Shown: piece after piece, positions 1 through 7,819 of the stretch
Position numbering within the stretch: the first letter of the stretch is position 1
Layout of the letters: each line of letters starts with the position of its first letter
Source of the DNA: an uncultured Collinsella sp.
Lineage (GTDB): Bacteria; Actinomycetota; Coriobacteriia; Coriobacteriales; Coriobacteriaceae
Direction of reading: 5' to 3'
Length of the DNA: 64,000 nucleotides
Assembly: GCA_902464495.1 (NCBI GenBank)
Contig: CABQJK010000007.1
Coordinates: 20,568-84,567 of the forward strand
The notes under the pieces: generated by a model
What the model was told of the DNA's origin: nothing
What the model saw: only the letters and a program-made list of their open reading frames with translations
Databases searched by the model: none
Translations under genes and position numbers: made by a program

Positions 1-2
1 CG

Positions 3-122
3 TACGAGAAGGCGCTCAAGGCCTTCACGCTCAACAAGACCGTGCCTTCGATGAAGGTCGCCAAGGAGGTTCTCGACGACATGATCGAGGCCAACAAGGG
101 TTACTGGCCCGAGCTTAAGTAA
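3..122 (+). CDS. C-terminal end of probable family 4 glycosidase (partial)
   Basis: Only the last 39 codons and the TAA stop are present; the gene enters from the left edge. The tail (ending in a motif like EANKGYWPELK, preceded by LNKTVPS and VAKEVLDDM) resembles the C-terminus of NAD- and metal-dependent family 4 glycoside hydrolases such as 6-phospho-alpha-glucosidases. This rests on recall of the family's C-terminal pattern. The catalytic and NAD-binding parts lie outside the window, so substrate specificity cannot be judged. Confidence 0.5.
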   Translation, partial: YEKALKAFTLNKTVPSMKVAKEVLDDMIEANKGYWPELK

Positions 123-155
123 AAGCAACAGGGTCGCTGGCCGCATACCTGGAGC

Positions 156-191
156 AATGCCCCGTCCACGTGATTGCGTGGGCGGGGCATT
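156..191 (+). terminator. terminator-like hairpin after the glycosidase
   Basis: A 15-bp stem (156-170 with 177-191, one G-U pair) around a 6-nt loop lies 34 bp after the stop codon of the upstream gene. The following T-run is weak, so termination may be imperfect. Confidence 0.7.
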
Positions 192-193
192 GT

Positions 194-219
194 CATTTGG
201 TAACGCGTTTTACCAAATG
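194..219. promoter_or_regulatory. 10-bp perfect inverted repeat, candidate operator
   Basis: CATTTGGTAA (194-203) and TTACCAAATG (210-219) are perfect inverted copies separated by 6 bp, upstream of the hydrogenase operon. The dyad could be a repressor site of the LacI or GntR type, or the first stem of the leader. No regulator gene lies next to it in the window. Confidence 0.5.
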
Positions 220-231
220 TGGCATTTATCT

Positions 232-357
232 GCGGTAATGTTCTATTTCACCGCCGAGGGTGACATTTCATACCGCCTGCCGAACTGCGTGGAGACCTAA
301 CAACTTTTTAGGTCAGTGTTGTGCGTGTAGCAACTTCGCCCGGCCTCGCCTCCGGGC
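232..357 (+). other. structured leader region of the hydrogenase operon
   Basis: Three stem regions follow one another. First, GCGGTA (232-237) pairs with TACCGC (271-276) and encloses TCACC (248-252) pairing with GGTGA (259-263). Second, GACCTA (294-299) pairs with TAGGTC (309-314). Third, a GC-rich hairpin spans about 338-357, just before the ribosome binding site. I do not recognise a known riboswitch class. The stems may form an RNA leader or may be fortuitous. Confidence 0.35.
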
Positions 358-378
358 TGCCATGTGAGAGGGGATCTT

Positions 379-2211
379 ATGGCTCGACTGCACGTAATGG
401 AACGCAGCCACGCTCAGGCCGTCATGGACGACCTGCACGATGCGCTCGGACGTCGTCTGGCGGTGAGTTCGCTCGCCCCGTGCCCCGTTGAGTTTACGGC
501 AGCGCTCGTCAACCTGTGCTCCACCCAGAGCTGCGGCAAGTGCACGCCCTGCCGCGTGGGCCTGAGCGCGCTGAGCGATCTGCTCGCCGATGTGCTCGAA
601 GGGCGCGCCGATGAGTCCACGCTCAACTTGATTGAGCGCACCGCCCGCACCATCTACCTTTCGAGCGACTGCGCCATCGGCTACGAAGCTGGCGCCATGG
701 CACTCACGGCCATTCGCGGCTTCCGCGACGATTTTGAGCACCACATCCGCGAGCACTCCTGCGGCTTTGACCGCGAGGCCCGCGTCCCGTGCGTTTCGGG
801 CTGCCCGGCGCACGTCGACATTCCCGGGTACATTTCGCTGGTCGAGGCCGGCCGCTATGCCGACGCCGTCAAGGTCATCCGCAAGAACAATCCGCTGCCG
901 CTCGTCTGCGGCCTGGTGTGCGAGCATCCCTGCGAGATGCACTGCCGCCGCGGCATGGTCGACGACCCCATGAACATCCTTGCCCTCAAGCGTTTTGCCG
1001 TTGAGCATAGCGACCTGAACGACCATAAGCCGCATGTGGTGGACAACACCGGTAAGCGCGTCGCCGTGATCGGCGGCGGCCCGGCCGGTCTTTCTTGCGC
1101 TTACTACTTGGCCGTGATGGGCCACAAGGTGACGGTTTTTGAGCAGCGTCACCACCTGGGCGGCATGCTGCGCTACGGCATTCCCAGCTATCGTCTGCCG
1201 CGCGAGCGCCTGCAGGCCGAGATCGACTGGATCTTGAGCTCCGGCATCGACGTGGAGCTCGACCACTCCGTGAACGGCGAGGAGCTTGCCCGTCTGCGCG
1301 ACGAGTTCGACGCCGTCTACCTGGCCATCGGTGCCCACAGCGACAAAAAGCTCGGCCTTCCGGGCGAAGAAGCGCCCGGCGTGGAGTCGGCCGTCAAGAT
1401 GCTGCGCGCCATCGGTGACGACGAGCTGCCCGACCTGAGCGGCCAGCGTGTGTGCGTCATCGGCGGCGGCAACGTTGCCATGGACGTGGCACGCTCTGCC
1501 GTGCGCTGCGGTGCCGAAAAGGTAAGCATCGTCTACCGCCGTCGAGTCTGCGATATGACGGCTCAGGACGCCGAGATTGCCGGTGCCCAGGCCGAGGGCT
1601 GCGAGGTGCTGGAGCTGACGGCGCCGCTCGCCATCGAGACGGGCGAGGACGGTCGCGTGAGCGGTCTGCGCGTGCAGCCGCAGATTATCGGCGAGCCCCG
1701 CCGCGGGCGCCCGGCCCCGCGTGCCGCCGCCACGCCCGAGCAGGTCATTCCCTGCGAGCGCGTGTTCGTGGCCATTGGTCAGGATATCGACTCCAAGCCG
1801 TTTGAGGACATGGGCATCGCCTGCAAGTGGGGTCGCGTCGTCACCGATTCGGACGGCGCCGTGCCCGACTTCGATGGCCTCTTTAGCGGCGGCGACTGCC
1901 AGACCGGTCCCGCCACCGTCATCCGGGCCATCAACGCCGGCCGCGTTGCTTCGGCAAATATCGATCGCTACCTGGGCTTTGACCACAAGATCAAGCTCGA
2001 CGTTGAGCTGCCGGCCGTTCAGTTTAAGGGCAAGCACGAGTGCGGCCGCTGCGAGCTGGGCGAGCGCGAGGCCGGCGAGCGTATTCACGATTGGGATCTG
2101 GTCGAGCAGGGTCTCACCGAGCAGGAGGCGCGCCAGGAGGCGAGCCGCTGCCTGCGTTGCGATCACTTTGGCTTTGGCGCGTTCCGCGGAGGGAGGAACC
2201 TGGAATGGTAG
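379..2211 (+). CDS. Glutamate-synthase small-subunit-like flavoprotein, hydrogenase partner
   Basis: This 610-residue predicted cytoplasmic electron-transfer protein begins with a NuoF-type iron-sulfur segment (CGKCTPC near residue 52, a further Cys near 98). A GltD-like part follows, with Cys motifs (CVSGCP, CGLVCEHPCEMHC), an FAD-binding GGGPAGLSC near residue 232 and an NAD(P)H-binding GGGNVAMD near 362. It overlaps the hydrogenase gene by 7 bp, so the two are surely co-transcribed. By family knowledge it should pass electrons between NAD(P)H and the hydrogenase, as in the glutamate-synthase-linked (group A2) [FeFe] hydrogenases, whose physiology is poorly known. I chose the ATG at 379, which follows GAGAGGGG, over a GTG at 364. 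Confidence 0.85.
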   Translation: MARLHVMERSHAQAVMDDLHDALGRRLAVSSLAPCPVEFTAALVNLCSTQSCGKCTPCRVGLSALSDLLADVLEGRADESTLNLIERTARTIYLSSDCAIGYEAGAMALTAIRGFRDDFEHHIREHSCGFDREARVPCVSGCPAHVDIPGYISLVEAGRYADAVKVIRKNNPLPLVCGLVCEHPCEMHCRRGMVDDPMNILALKRFAVEHSDLNDHKPHVVDNTGKRVAVIGGGPAGLSCAYYLAVMGHKVTVFEQRHHLGGMLRYGIPSYRLPRERLQAEIDWILSSGIDVELDHSVNGEELARLRDEFDAVYLAIGAHSDKKLGLPGEEAPGVESAVKMLRAIGDDELPDLSGQRVCVIGGGNVAMDVARSAVRCGAEKVSIVYRRRVCDMTAQDAEIAGAQAEGCEVLELTAPLAIETGEDGRVSGLRVQPQIIGEPRRGRPAPRAAATPEQVIPCERVFVAIGQDIDSKPFEDMGIACKWGRVVTDSDGAVPDFDGLFSGGDCQTGPATVIRAINAGRVASANIDRYLGFDHKIKLDVELPAVQFKGKHECGRCELGEREAGERIHDWDLVEQGLTEQEARQEASRCLRCDHFGFGAFRGGRNLEW

Positions 2212-4016
2212 AGCCCAACAACACCACCGTCAGCGACAACACCGAAAACGGAGCGCATAACATGGTCAAGCTCACTATCGATAATTGCGAGGTCGTGGTT
2301 CCCGAGCACACCACGATCCTGGATGCGGCCAAGTCCGTCAGCATCCAGATTCCCACCCTGTGCTACCTGCGCGATCTAAACGAGATCGGCGGCTGCCGCG
2401 TATGCGTGGTCGAGGTTGAGGGCTGCGACCAGCTGGTTGCCGCCTGCAACAACTACGTGCTCGACGGCATGGTGGTCCACACCAACAGCCCCAAGGCCCG
2501 CGAGGCGCGTCGCACCAACGTGCAGCTGCTGCTGTCCCAGCACGACTCACGCTGTACGAGCTGCGTGCGCAGTGGTAACTGCAACCTGCAGACCATCGCC
2601 AATGACCTGGGTATCTTCTATCTGCCGTACGAGCAGCACCTGGCGCGCGAGGGCTGGGACTTCGATTTCCCCATCATCCGCGATAACGACAAGTGCATCA
2701 AATGCATGCGCTGCATCAAGGTGTGCGAGAGCGTGCAGGGCTTAGGGATTTGGGACCTGACCAACCGCGCCACGCATACCGCCGTGGGCACCCGCGGGCG
2801 TGCGCCGATCGGCAAGACCGATTGCGTCGCGTGCGGTCAGTGCATCACGCATTGCCCGACGGGCGCCCTGCGCGAGCGTGACGATACCGAGACCGTGTTC
2901 GACGCCATCGCCGATCCCGACAAGATCGTACTGGTGCAGATTGCGCCGGCCGTGCGTAGCGCCTGGGGCGAGGAGCTCGGTATTCCGCGCGAGGAGGCCA
3001 CCGTTGAGCGCCTGGCTTGCGCCCTGCGCCGCGTTGGCTTTGAGTATGTGTTCGACACCGATTTCTCGGCCGACCTCACCATTATGGAGGAGGGCTCCGA
3101 ACTGCTCGAGCGCCTGGGGAAGGCCGTCAAGGGCGAGGGCGACAGCCACGGCTGGCCCATGTTCACGAGCTGCTGCCCGGGCTGGGTGCGCTTTGTGAAG
3201 GCACGTTACCCCGAGTTTGTCGACAGCCTGTCCACGTCAAAGTCGCCGCAGCAGATGTTCGGCGCCATCGCCAAGACCTACTACGCCAAGGTGCTGGGCG
3301 TGGAGCCCGAGCGCCTGTTTGTGGTGTCCGTTATGCCGTGCACGGCCAAGAAGGCCGAGTGCGCGCTGCCGAGCATGGTGGGCGAGGACGGTGCGCCCGA
3401 TGTGGACGTTGCGCTGACGGTGCGCGAGATGGTTCGCATGATCCGCGCGAACCACGTGAGCGTGGATACGCTGGTCGAGGAGCCGCTCGATACGCCGCTG
3501 GGCTTTGGCACGGGCGCGGGTGTGATCTTTGGCGCCACGGGCGGCGTGATGGAGGCCGCCGTGCGCTCGGCATATTACCTGGTGACGGGCAAGAATCCCG
3601 ACGCCGACTTCTTTACCGACGTGCGCGGACTCGACGGCTGGAAGGAAGCCGTGGCCGATATCGATGGCACCAGAGTGCGCGTCGCCGTGGCGCACGGGCT
3701 GGGCAATGCCGCCCGCCTGCTCGACGCGATTCGCGACGGCCGTGTGAGCTATGACTTCGTTGAGGTCATGGCATGCCCGGGCGGCTGCGTCGGCGGCGGC
3801 GGTCAGCCCATCCACGACGGCTGCGAGCTGGCAGCCGAGCGCGGCCAGGTGCTGTGGGGCCTGGATGCGAAGGCGGACATTCGCTTCTCGCACGAGAATC
3901 CCGATGTCCAGGCGTGCTACAGCGAGTTCTTGGGTGCGCCGCTGTCGCCGCTGGCCGAGAAGCTGCTGCATACCGACCATCACGCCTGGTCGATGCCTAA
4001 CGAGGGGGCGTGTTAA
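2205..4016 (+). CDS. [FeFe] hydrogenase catalytic subunit, group A type
   Basis: This 603-residue protein catalyses H2 formation or uptake. The domain order is an N-terminal 2Fe-2S domain, a His/Cys cluster segment (HDSRCTSC near 113), two 4Fe-4S motifs (CIKCMRC near 164, CVACGQC near 208) and the H-cluster domain. All three H-cluster signatures are intact: TSCCPGW near 321, MPCTAKK near 377 and ACPGGCVGGGGQP near 522. The ATG at 2205 follows a strong GGAGGGAGGAA and overlaps the preceding gene; an internal ATG at 2262 has a poorer site. The partner gene suggests group A2. The maturases HydE, HydF and HydG are not in this window. Confidence 0.95.
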   Translation: MVEPNNTTVSDNTENGAHNMVKLTIDNCEVVVPEHTTILDAAKSVSIQIPTLCYLRDLNEIGGCRVCVVEVEGCDQLVAACNNYVLDGMVVHTNSPKAREARRTNVQLLLSQHDSRCTSCVRSGNCNLQTIANDLGIFYLPYEQHLAREGWDFDFPIIRDNDKCIKCMRCIKVCESVQGLGIWDLTNRATHTAVGTRGRAPIGKTDCVACGQCITHCPTGALRERDDTETVFDAIADPDKIVLVQIAPAVRSAWGEELGIPREEATVERLACALRRVGFEYVFDTDFSADLTIMEEGSELLERLGKAVKGEGDSHGWPMFTSCCPGWVRFVKARYPEFVDSLSTSKSPQQMFGAIAKTYYAKVLGVEPERLFVVSVMPCTAKKAECALPSMVGEDGAPDVDVALTVREMVRMIRANHVSVDTLVEEPLDTPLGFGTGAGVIFGATGGVMEAAVRSAYYLVTGKNPDADFFTDVRGLDGWKEAVADIDGTRVRVAVAHGLGNAARLLDAIRDGRVSYDFVEVMACPGGCVGGGGQPIHDGCELAAERGQVLWGLDAKADIRFSHENPDVQACYSEFLGAPLSPLAEKLLHTDHHAWSMPNEGAC

Positions 4017-4018
4017 CG

Positions 4019-5074
4019 ATGCGTGCGTTTAATGTTGAGCTGTCGCGCCGGGGGTTTGCCTCGGCGCTCGCCGTGGGCGCGTTGTCGCTTGCGCTCGCGG
4101 GCTGTGGCGGCGGGGCTGTCGGTGCCGGGTCCGCCGCGGGCTCGGCTGCCACGGACGGCGCCGGTGCTGCTGCGGAGCCGGTCGAGGTGCACGTCGCCTC
4201 GCTCAAGGGACCGACCTCGATTGGCCTGGTGCAGTTTATGGACCAGGCGGCCGACGGTGCCACGGATAACGAGTTCAACTTTGCGATCAGCGCCGCGGCC
4301 GACGAGATCGTGCCCAAGATGATTCAGGGCGATGTCGACATTGCCCTGGTGCCCGCCAACGTGGCGAGCGTGCTCTACAACAAGACCGAGGGCGCGGTGC
4401 AGGTCATCGACATCAACACGCTGGGCGTGCTGAACGTTGTGACGGGCGACGCGGACGTTACCTCGTTTGGCGATCTGGCGGGTCGTACCGTCTACATGAC
4501 GGGCAAGGGCACCACGCCGGAGTACGTCATGAACTACCTGCTGGAGCGCGCGGGCCTGACCGGCCAGGTGGTGCTCGAGTTTAAGAGCGAGCCCACCGAG
4601 GTGCTGTCGGCGCTGCTTGCCGATCCGTCTGCCGTGGGCGTGCTGCCCGAGCCGTTCAAGACCGCTGCCATCGCAAAGAGCGAAGGCAAACTGTCGGCGC
4701 CGATAAGTCTGACCGATGTGTGGGACGAGCTGGCGGGTGACATGGGTTCGCGCCTGCTGACGGGCGTGACCGTGGTGCGTCGTGCCTTTGCCGAGGAGCA
4801 TCCCGATGCCGTGGCGGAATTCCTGAGCTGCCATGCGGCGAGCGTTGAGGCCGTCAACGCGGCGCCGGCGGACTGGGCTCAGGCCGTGGTTGATGCGGGC
4901 ATCGTGGATAACGCCAAGATCGCCGAGAAGGCGATTCCCGGGTGCATGCTCGTGTGCCAGACGGGGAAAGATATGAAGGCGGCGCTCGGCGGGTACCTGC
5001 AGGTGCTGGCCGATGCGGATGCGAGCGCCGTGGGCGGCAAGCTCCCGGCTGACGATTTCTACTACATGGAGTAG
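4019..5074 (+). CDS. ABC transporter substrate-binding lipoprotein (SsuA/NMT1-like)
   Basis: This 351-residue secreted lipoprotein has a signal peptide with twin Arg (SRRGFAS) and a lipobox LAGC with Cys at residue 29. The mature part has the periplasmic-binding-protein style of SsuA/ThiY/NMT1 proteins (a predicted ligand pocket around DEIVPKMIQGDVDIALVPAN, then LAGRTVYMTGKGTTPEY). It starts 2 bp after the hydrogenase stop and 3 bp before the fused permease/ATPase, so it belongs to the same operon. The ligand is unknown: sulfonates, pyrimidine precursors and other small organics are all used in this family. The start is the ATG at 4019, after CGAGGGGG; a GTG at 4010 is the alternative. Confidence 0.8.
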   Translation: MRAFNVELSRRGFASALAVGALSLALAGCGGGAVGAGSAAGSAATDGAGAAAEPVEVHVASLKGPTSIGLVQFMDQAADGATDNEFNFAISAAADEIVPKMIQGDVDIALVPANVASVLYNKTEGAVQVIDINTLGVLNVVTGDADVTSFGDLAGRTVYMTGKGTTPEYVMNYLLERAGLTGQVVLEFKSEPTEVLSALLADPSAVGVLPEPFKTAAIAKSEGKLSAPISLTDVWDELAGDMGSRLLTGVTVVRRAFAEEHPDAVAEFLSCHAASVEAVNAAPADWAQAVVDAGIVDNAKIAEKAIPGCMLVCQTGKDMKAALGGYLQVLADADASAVGGKLPADDFYYME

Positions 5075-5077
5075 CCC

Positions 5078-6454
5078 GTGTGTGCGTTTGCTCGACAAAT
5101 GACAGAGCGTATGAAGGCGGTGGCGGCAGCAGGTGCCGTCGCCGCCTTTTGGCTTGCCGTGTGGGTGCTGGTGGCGGGTCTTGTGGCGCAGCCGCTGATT
5201 TTGCCGGGGCCGGGCGCTGTTGCGGTGGCGTTGCTGCGGCTGGTATGCGATGGCGGTACCTGGGCGATTTTGGCGGGCTCGGGCGCGCGGATTCTGGGCG
5301 GGCTGGCGCTTGCCGCGGTATGCGGCGGCGTGCTCGCCGGAGTCTCGTCGCACTCGCGGACGTTTGCCCACCTGGTGGCGCCGGCGCTGTCGTTTGTAAA
5401 GGCGACGCCGGTCGCCTGCGTGGTGGTCCTGTTGCTTATCTGGCTGGGATCGGCGCGCGTGAGCATCGCGGCAGTCTTTTTGATGGCGCTGCCGGGCGTG
5501 TATTTTTCGCTGGCCGAGGGCTTGGCGCAGGTTGATAAGCCGCTGGAGCAGATGTTCCGCCTGCATGGCGTGCGGGGCTGGCGACTGTTTTGTGCCCACA
5601 CCTGGCGTGAGGTGCTGCCGTTTGTGCTTTCGTGCGCGAAGGCGGTCATCGGCATGAGCTGGAAGGCCGGTGTAGCGGCGGAGCTCATCGGCATGGCGAC
5701 GGGCACCGTGGGTGAGCGCATCTATCAGGCAAAGCTTTTGATTGAGACGGCAGATCTGCTGGCGTGGACCGTGTTAGTCGTGGCGGCATCGTGGGCATGT
5801 GAGCGCGTGCTGGTGTGGCTGCTGCGGGTTTCGGGGCCCGTGGCGTGGCGCGCGGCCGTGCGGGCGCATGGGCGTGGTAGTCGCGGGCGTGCGGGGGCTG
5901 CGAGCGATGGCGCTGCGGCGGAGCTTGCGCTCGTCGTGGGCGATCGCGCGCCCTGGGCGCCGGCGCTGGATGGTCTGGTGCTTCATGTGTCTGCCGGTGG
6001 GCGCGCCTGCGTGATGGGCGCCTCGGGTGTGGGCAAGTCGACGTTGCTTGTGCTGGCGGCGGGGGAGTGCGCGCCGTGCTCGATGGTGTTTCAGGATGTG
6101 CGCTTGGTCGAGTCCGCCTCGGCCCTGGATAACGTGCTGGTGTGCGCCGATGCATGCGTGGACGCCTCGAGTGCTGCGGCCCTGTTGCGCCTGCTGGTGC
6201 CGGGAATCGATGTGCATGCTCGCGTGGCCGAGCTTTCGGGCGGACAGCGCCGTCGCGTCGAGATCGCCCGAGCCCTGCTGTGCGGCGGCAGCGCCGTCAT
6301 TCTGGATGAGCCCTTTACCGGTCTGGACCCCGTCGCGCGCGATGCGACGGCCAAGGCCGTGCTCGACCTGCTCGACAGCCGCACGCTCTTGCTCGCTACG
6401 CACGATGCCGCCGATGCTCAGGCCCTCAACATCTCGGACGTCATCACGCTCTAA
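5078..6454 (+). CDS. Fused ABC transporter permease/ATP-binding protein
   Basis: This 458-residue protein joins two ABC importer parts that are normally separate. Residues about 10-235 form a hydrophobic permease of the SsuC type. A basic linker follows, then a compact ATPase of about 190 residues with Walker A GASGVGKST (near 314), Q-loop region MVFQDVR, signature LSGGQRRR (near 386), Walker B AVILDEPFTGLD (near 406) and an H-loop LLATHD. It should work with the preceding lipoprotein as a one-protein membrane/motor unit. The start is GTG, placed 6 nt after GGAG. The shortened ATPase and the fusion are unusual, but all nucleotide-binding motifs are intact. Confidence 0.85.
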   Translation: MCAFARQMTERMKAVAAAGAVAAFWLAVWVLVAGLVAQPLILPGPGAVAVALLRLVCDGGTWAILAGSGARILGGLALAAVCGGVLAGVSSHSRTFAHLVAPALSFVKATPVACVVVLLLIWLGSARVSIAAVFLMALPGVYFSLAEGLAQVDKPLEQMFRLHGVRGWRLFCAHTWREVLPFVLSCAKAVIGMSWKAGVAAELIGMATGTVGERIYQAKLLIETADLLAWTVLVVAASWACERVLVWLLRVSGPVAWRAAVRAHGRGSRGRAGAASDGAAAELALVVGDRAPWAPALDGLVLHVSAGGRACVMGASGVGKSTLLVLAAGECAPCSMVFQDVRLVESASALDNVLVCADACVDASSAAALLRLLVPGIDVHARVAELSGGQRRRVEIARALLCGGSAVILDEPFTGLDPVARDATAKAVLDLLDSRTLLLATHDAADAQALNISDVITL

Positions 6455-6510
6455 ATACTGACTCAACAACAAAATGATTCGTTTTCCTCCGTCCCCATGT
6501 GGTCGGTTGT

Positions 6511-6555
6511 GGTATTCTATCTGCGGGGTAATACTTAGGAATACCAAGTAATACC
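6511..6555. promoter_or_regulatory. repeated GTATTACC-like elements upstream of dinJ-type gene
   Basis: GGTATTCT (6511-6518) and AGGAATACC (6537-6545) are inverted near-copies, and GTAATAC occurs at 6528 and again at 6548. This clustered dyad lies 115-160 bp upstream of a ribbon-helix-helix antitoxin gene, which fits autoregulatory binding of a DinJ/RelB protein. The TATTCT could itself be a -10 box. Confidence 0.45.
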
Positions 6556-6669
6556 AACGCCGTAGAAACACACTCCAGATGCGGGCCAATCGGGTTGCCT
6601 TCACGGCCCGTCGCCCAGCCGCGTGGCCCGCATCTATCCGCACCACCGTCGTTTCAAAAAGGAAGCGCC

Positions 6670-6873
6670 ATGGCAGAACACATGACCCCGGTTGTCGCGA
6701 AGGTCTTGCCCGAGGAAAAGGCGGCCTTCGCGGCGGCAACCCAGCTCGTGGGCACCACGCCGTCCAACGCCATCCGCATGTTTATCGCCGCGTTCAATCG
6801 CTGCGGCACCTTCCCGTTCGACATTTCGCCCAACGGGGCTTTTGGCGCTGCGCCCGATTCTCATCAACAATGA
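6670..6873 (+). CDS. RelB/DinJ-family antitoxin-like protein (orphan)
   Basis: This 67-residue protein begins MAEHMTPVVAKVLPEEK and continues with LVGTTPSNAIRMFIAAF, the ribbon-helix-helix pattern of DinJ/RelB antitoxins, which bind DNA as dimers and neutralise a YafQ/RelE-type RNase. The start at 6670 follows AAAAGGAAG. The reading frame ends before the next gene and no toxin gene follows; the next gene encodes a membrane protease. It may be an orphan regulator or the remnant of a toxin-antitoxin pair. Confidence 0.75.
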   Translation: MAEHMTPVVAKVLPEEKAAFAAATQLVGTTPSNAIRMFIAAFNRCGTFPFDISPNGAFGAAPDSHQQ

Positions 6874-6907
6874 CTGTCCCCAAGTGCCGGGTTTTGAGGA
6901 GGTTGGC

Positions 6908-7819
6908 ATGCTCAATGCGCTGGTTTGGGCGCTTGCCTGTTTTGGTGTTGTCGCTGCCGATATTGCCCTGAGCATTGTTTTGTTCTCCGCGCTGGACATC
7001 GTGTCGGCACTGACGGGTTTCCCGATCGACAATCTCGATATTCAATGGTTTCAGGCCGCCGCTCAGACGGCGTCGTTTTTGATGGCGCTGCTGTGGTGGC
7101 GCTATCTGTGGCCCCGCTCCTTCATGGCGCGCCGGCAAGGTGAACGCCCGCTCGGCGGGGGAGCAAATGCTGCATGGAAGCGCATCGCATGCGTTGTCGT
7201 GATCGGCCTATCCATGCAGGTGGTCATTAGCTACCTATGCGACGGCGTGCTGTCGCTGCTGCCCGAGGTTGCGGCGGACTATAGCGAGCTCGTCGAGGAA
7301 ACAGGCTTGGGCGATACCAACCTTCTTGCCGTCCTGACCACGGTGCTCGGCGCTCCGTTTTGCGAGGAGTTGCTGGTGCGCGGCATTATTTTTGAGTTTT
7401 CGCTCCGAGCGTTTAATCCGCAGTGCCGCCCACTTTGGAAGTGCCGGCGTCGTGTGAGCGCGCAGAGTGGCGCCATGGTGCCCTGGGCGGCCCCAAGCAC
7501 GTGGGGTATCGCCGCGGCGATTGTGCTGCAGGCGGCAATCTTCGGTTTTATGCACATGAACTGGGTACAGGGCTGCTATGCGGGTGCCGCCGGCCTCATC
7601 TTTGGCTGGGTGCTCGTGACCACCGGAAAGCTCCGCTACACGATCCTGCTGCACTTTGCCTTTAACGCCGGGTCGTACCTGATGGGTCTGTTGTGGTTTG
7701 TGAACACACCGCTCGACGTGGTAATCACGGTCGCTATCGCCGGCGTCATCCTCGTTGAGGCTATGCGCTCGCTGCGCCACGCGTGTGGGATGGGCGCAGC
7801 GAGCGCGCCGCTGCCCTAG
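6908..7819 (+). CDS. CPBP family intramembrane metalloprotease
   Basis: This 303-residue polytopic membrane protein carries the CPBP (CAAX protease and bacteriocin-processing) signatures: EELLVRG near residue 152, FGFMHMN near 214 and HFAFNAGS near 248. Together these supply the Glu and His residues of the site. Family members cleave proteins within membranes, and some give self-immunity to bacteriocins. The start at 6908 follows GAGGAGG; upstream in-frame codons overlap the antitoxin gene and are unlikely to be used. Its TAG stop overlaps the stop of the convergent radical SAM gene within a shared CTAG. Confidence 0.85.
   Translation: MLNALVWALACFGVVAADIALSIVLFSALDIVSALTGFPIDNLDIQWFQAAAQTASFLMALLWWRYLWPRSFMARRQGERPLGGGANAAWKRIACVVVIGLSMQVVISYLCDGVLSLLPEVAADYSELVEETGLGDTNLLAVLTTVLGAPFCEELLVRGIIFEFSLRAFNPQCRPLWKCRRRVSAQSGAMVPWAAPSTWGIAAAIVLQAAIFGFMHMNWVQGCYAGAAGLIFGWVLVTTGKLRYTILLHFAFNAGSYLMGLLWFVNTPLDVVITVAIAGVILVEAMRSLRHACGMGAASAPLP

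Noticed and set aside
232..357. Known riboswitch (TPP, FMN, SAM or molybdenum cofactor) before the hydrogenase operon
   Set aside because: I compared the stems with the conserved cores of these classes from memory and found no match; it is recorded only as an unassigned structured leader.
313..2166. 617-codon antisense frame over the glutamate-synthase-like gene
   Set aside because: It is a mirror frame of a well-supported Fe-S flavoprotein; composition and lack of start signals mark it as non-coding.
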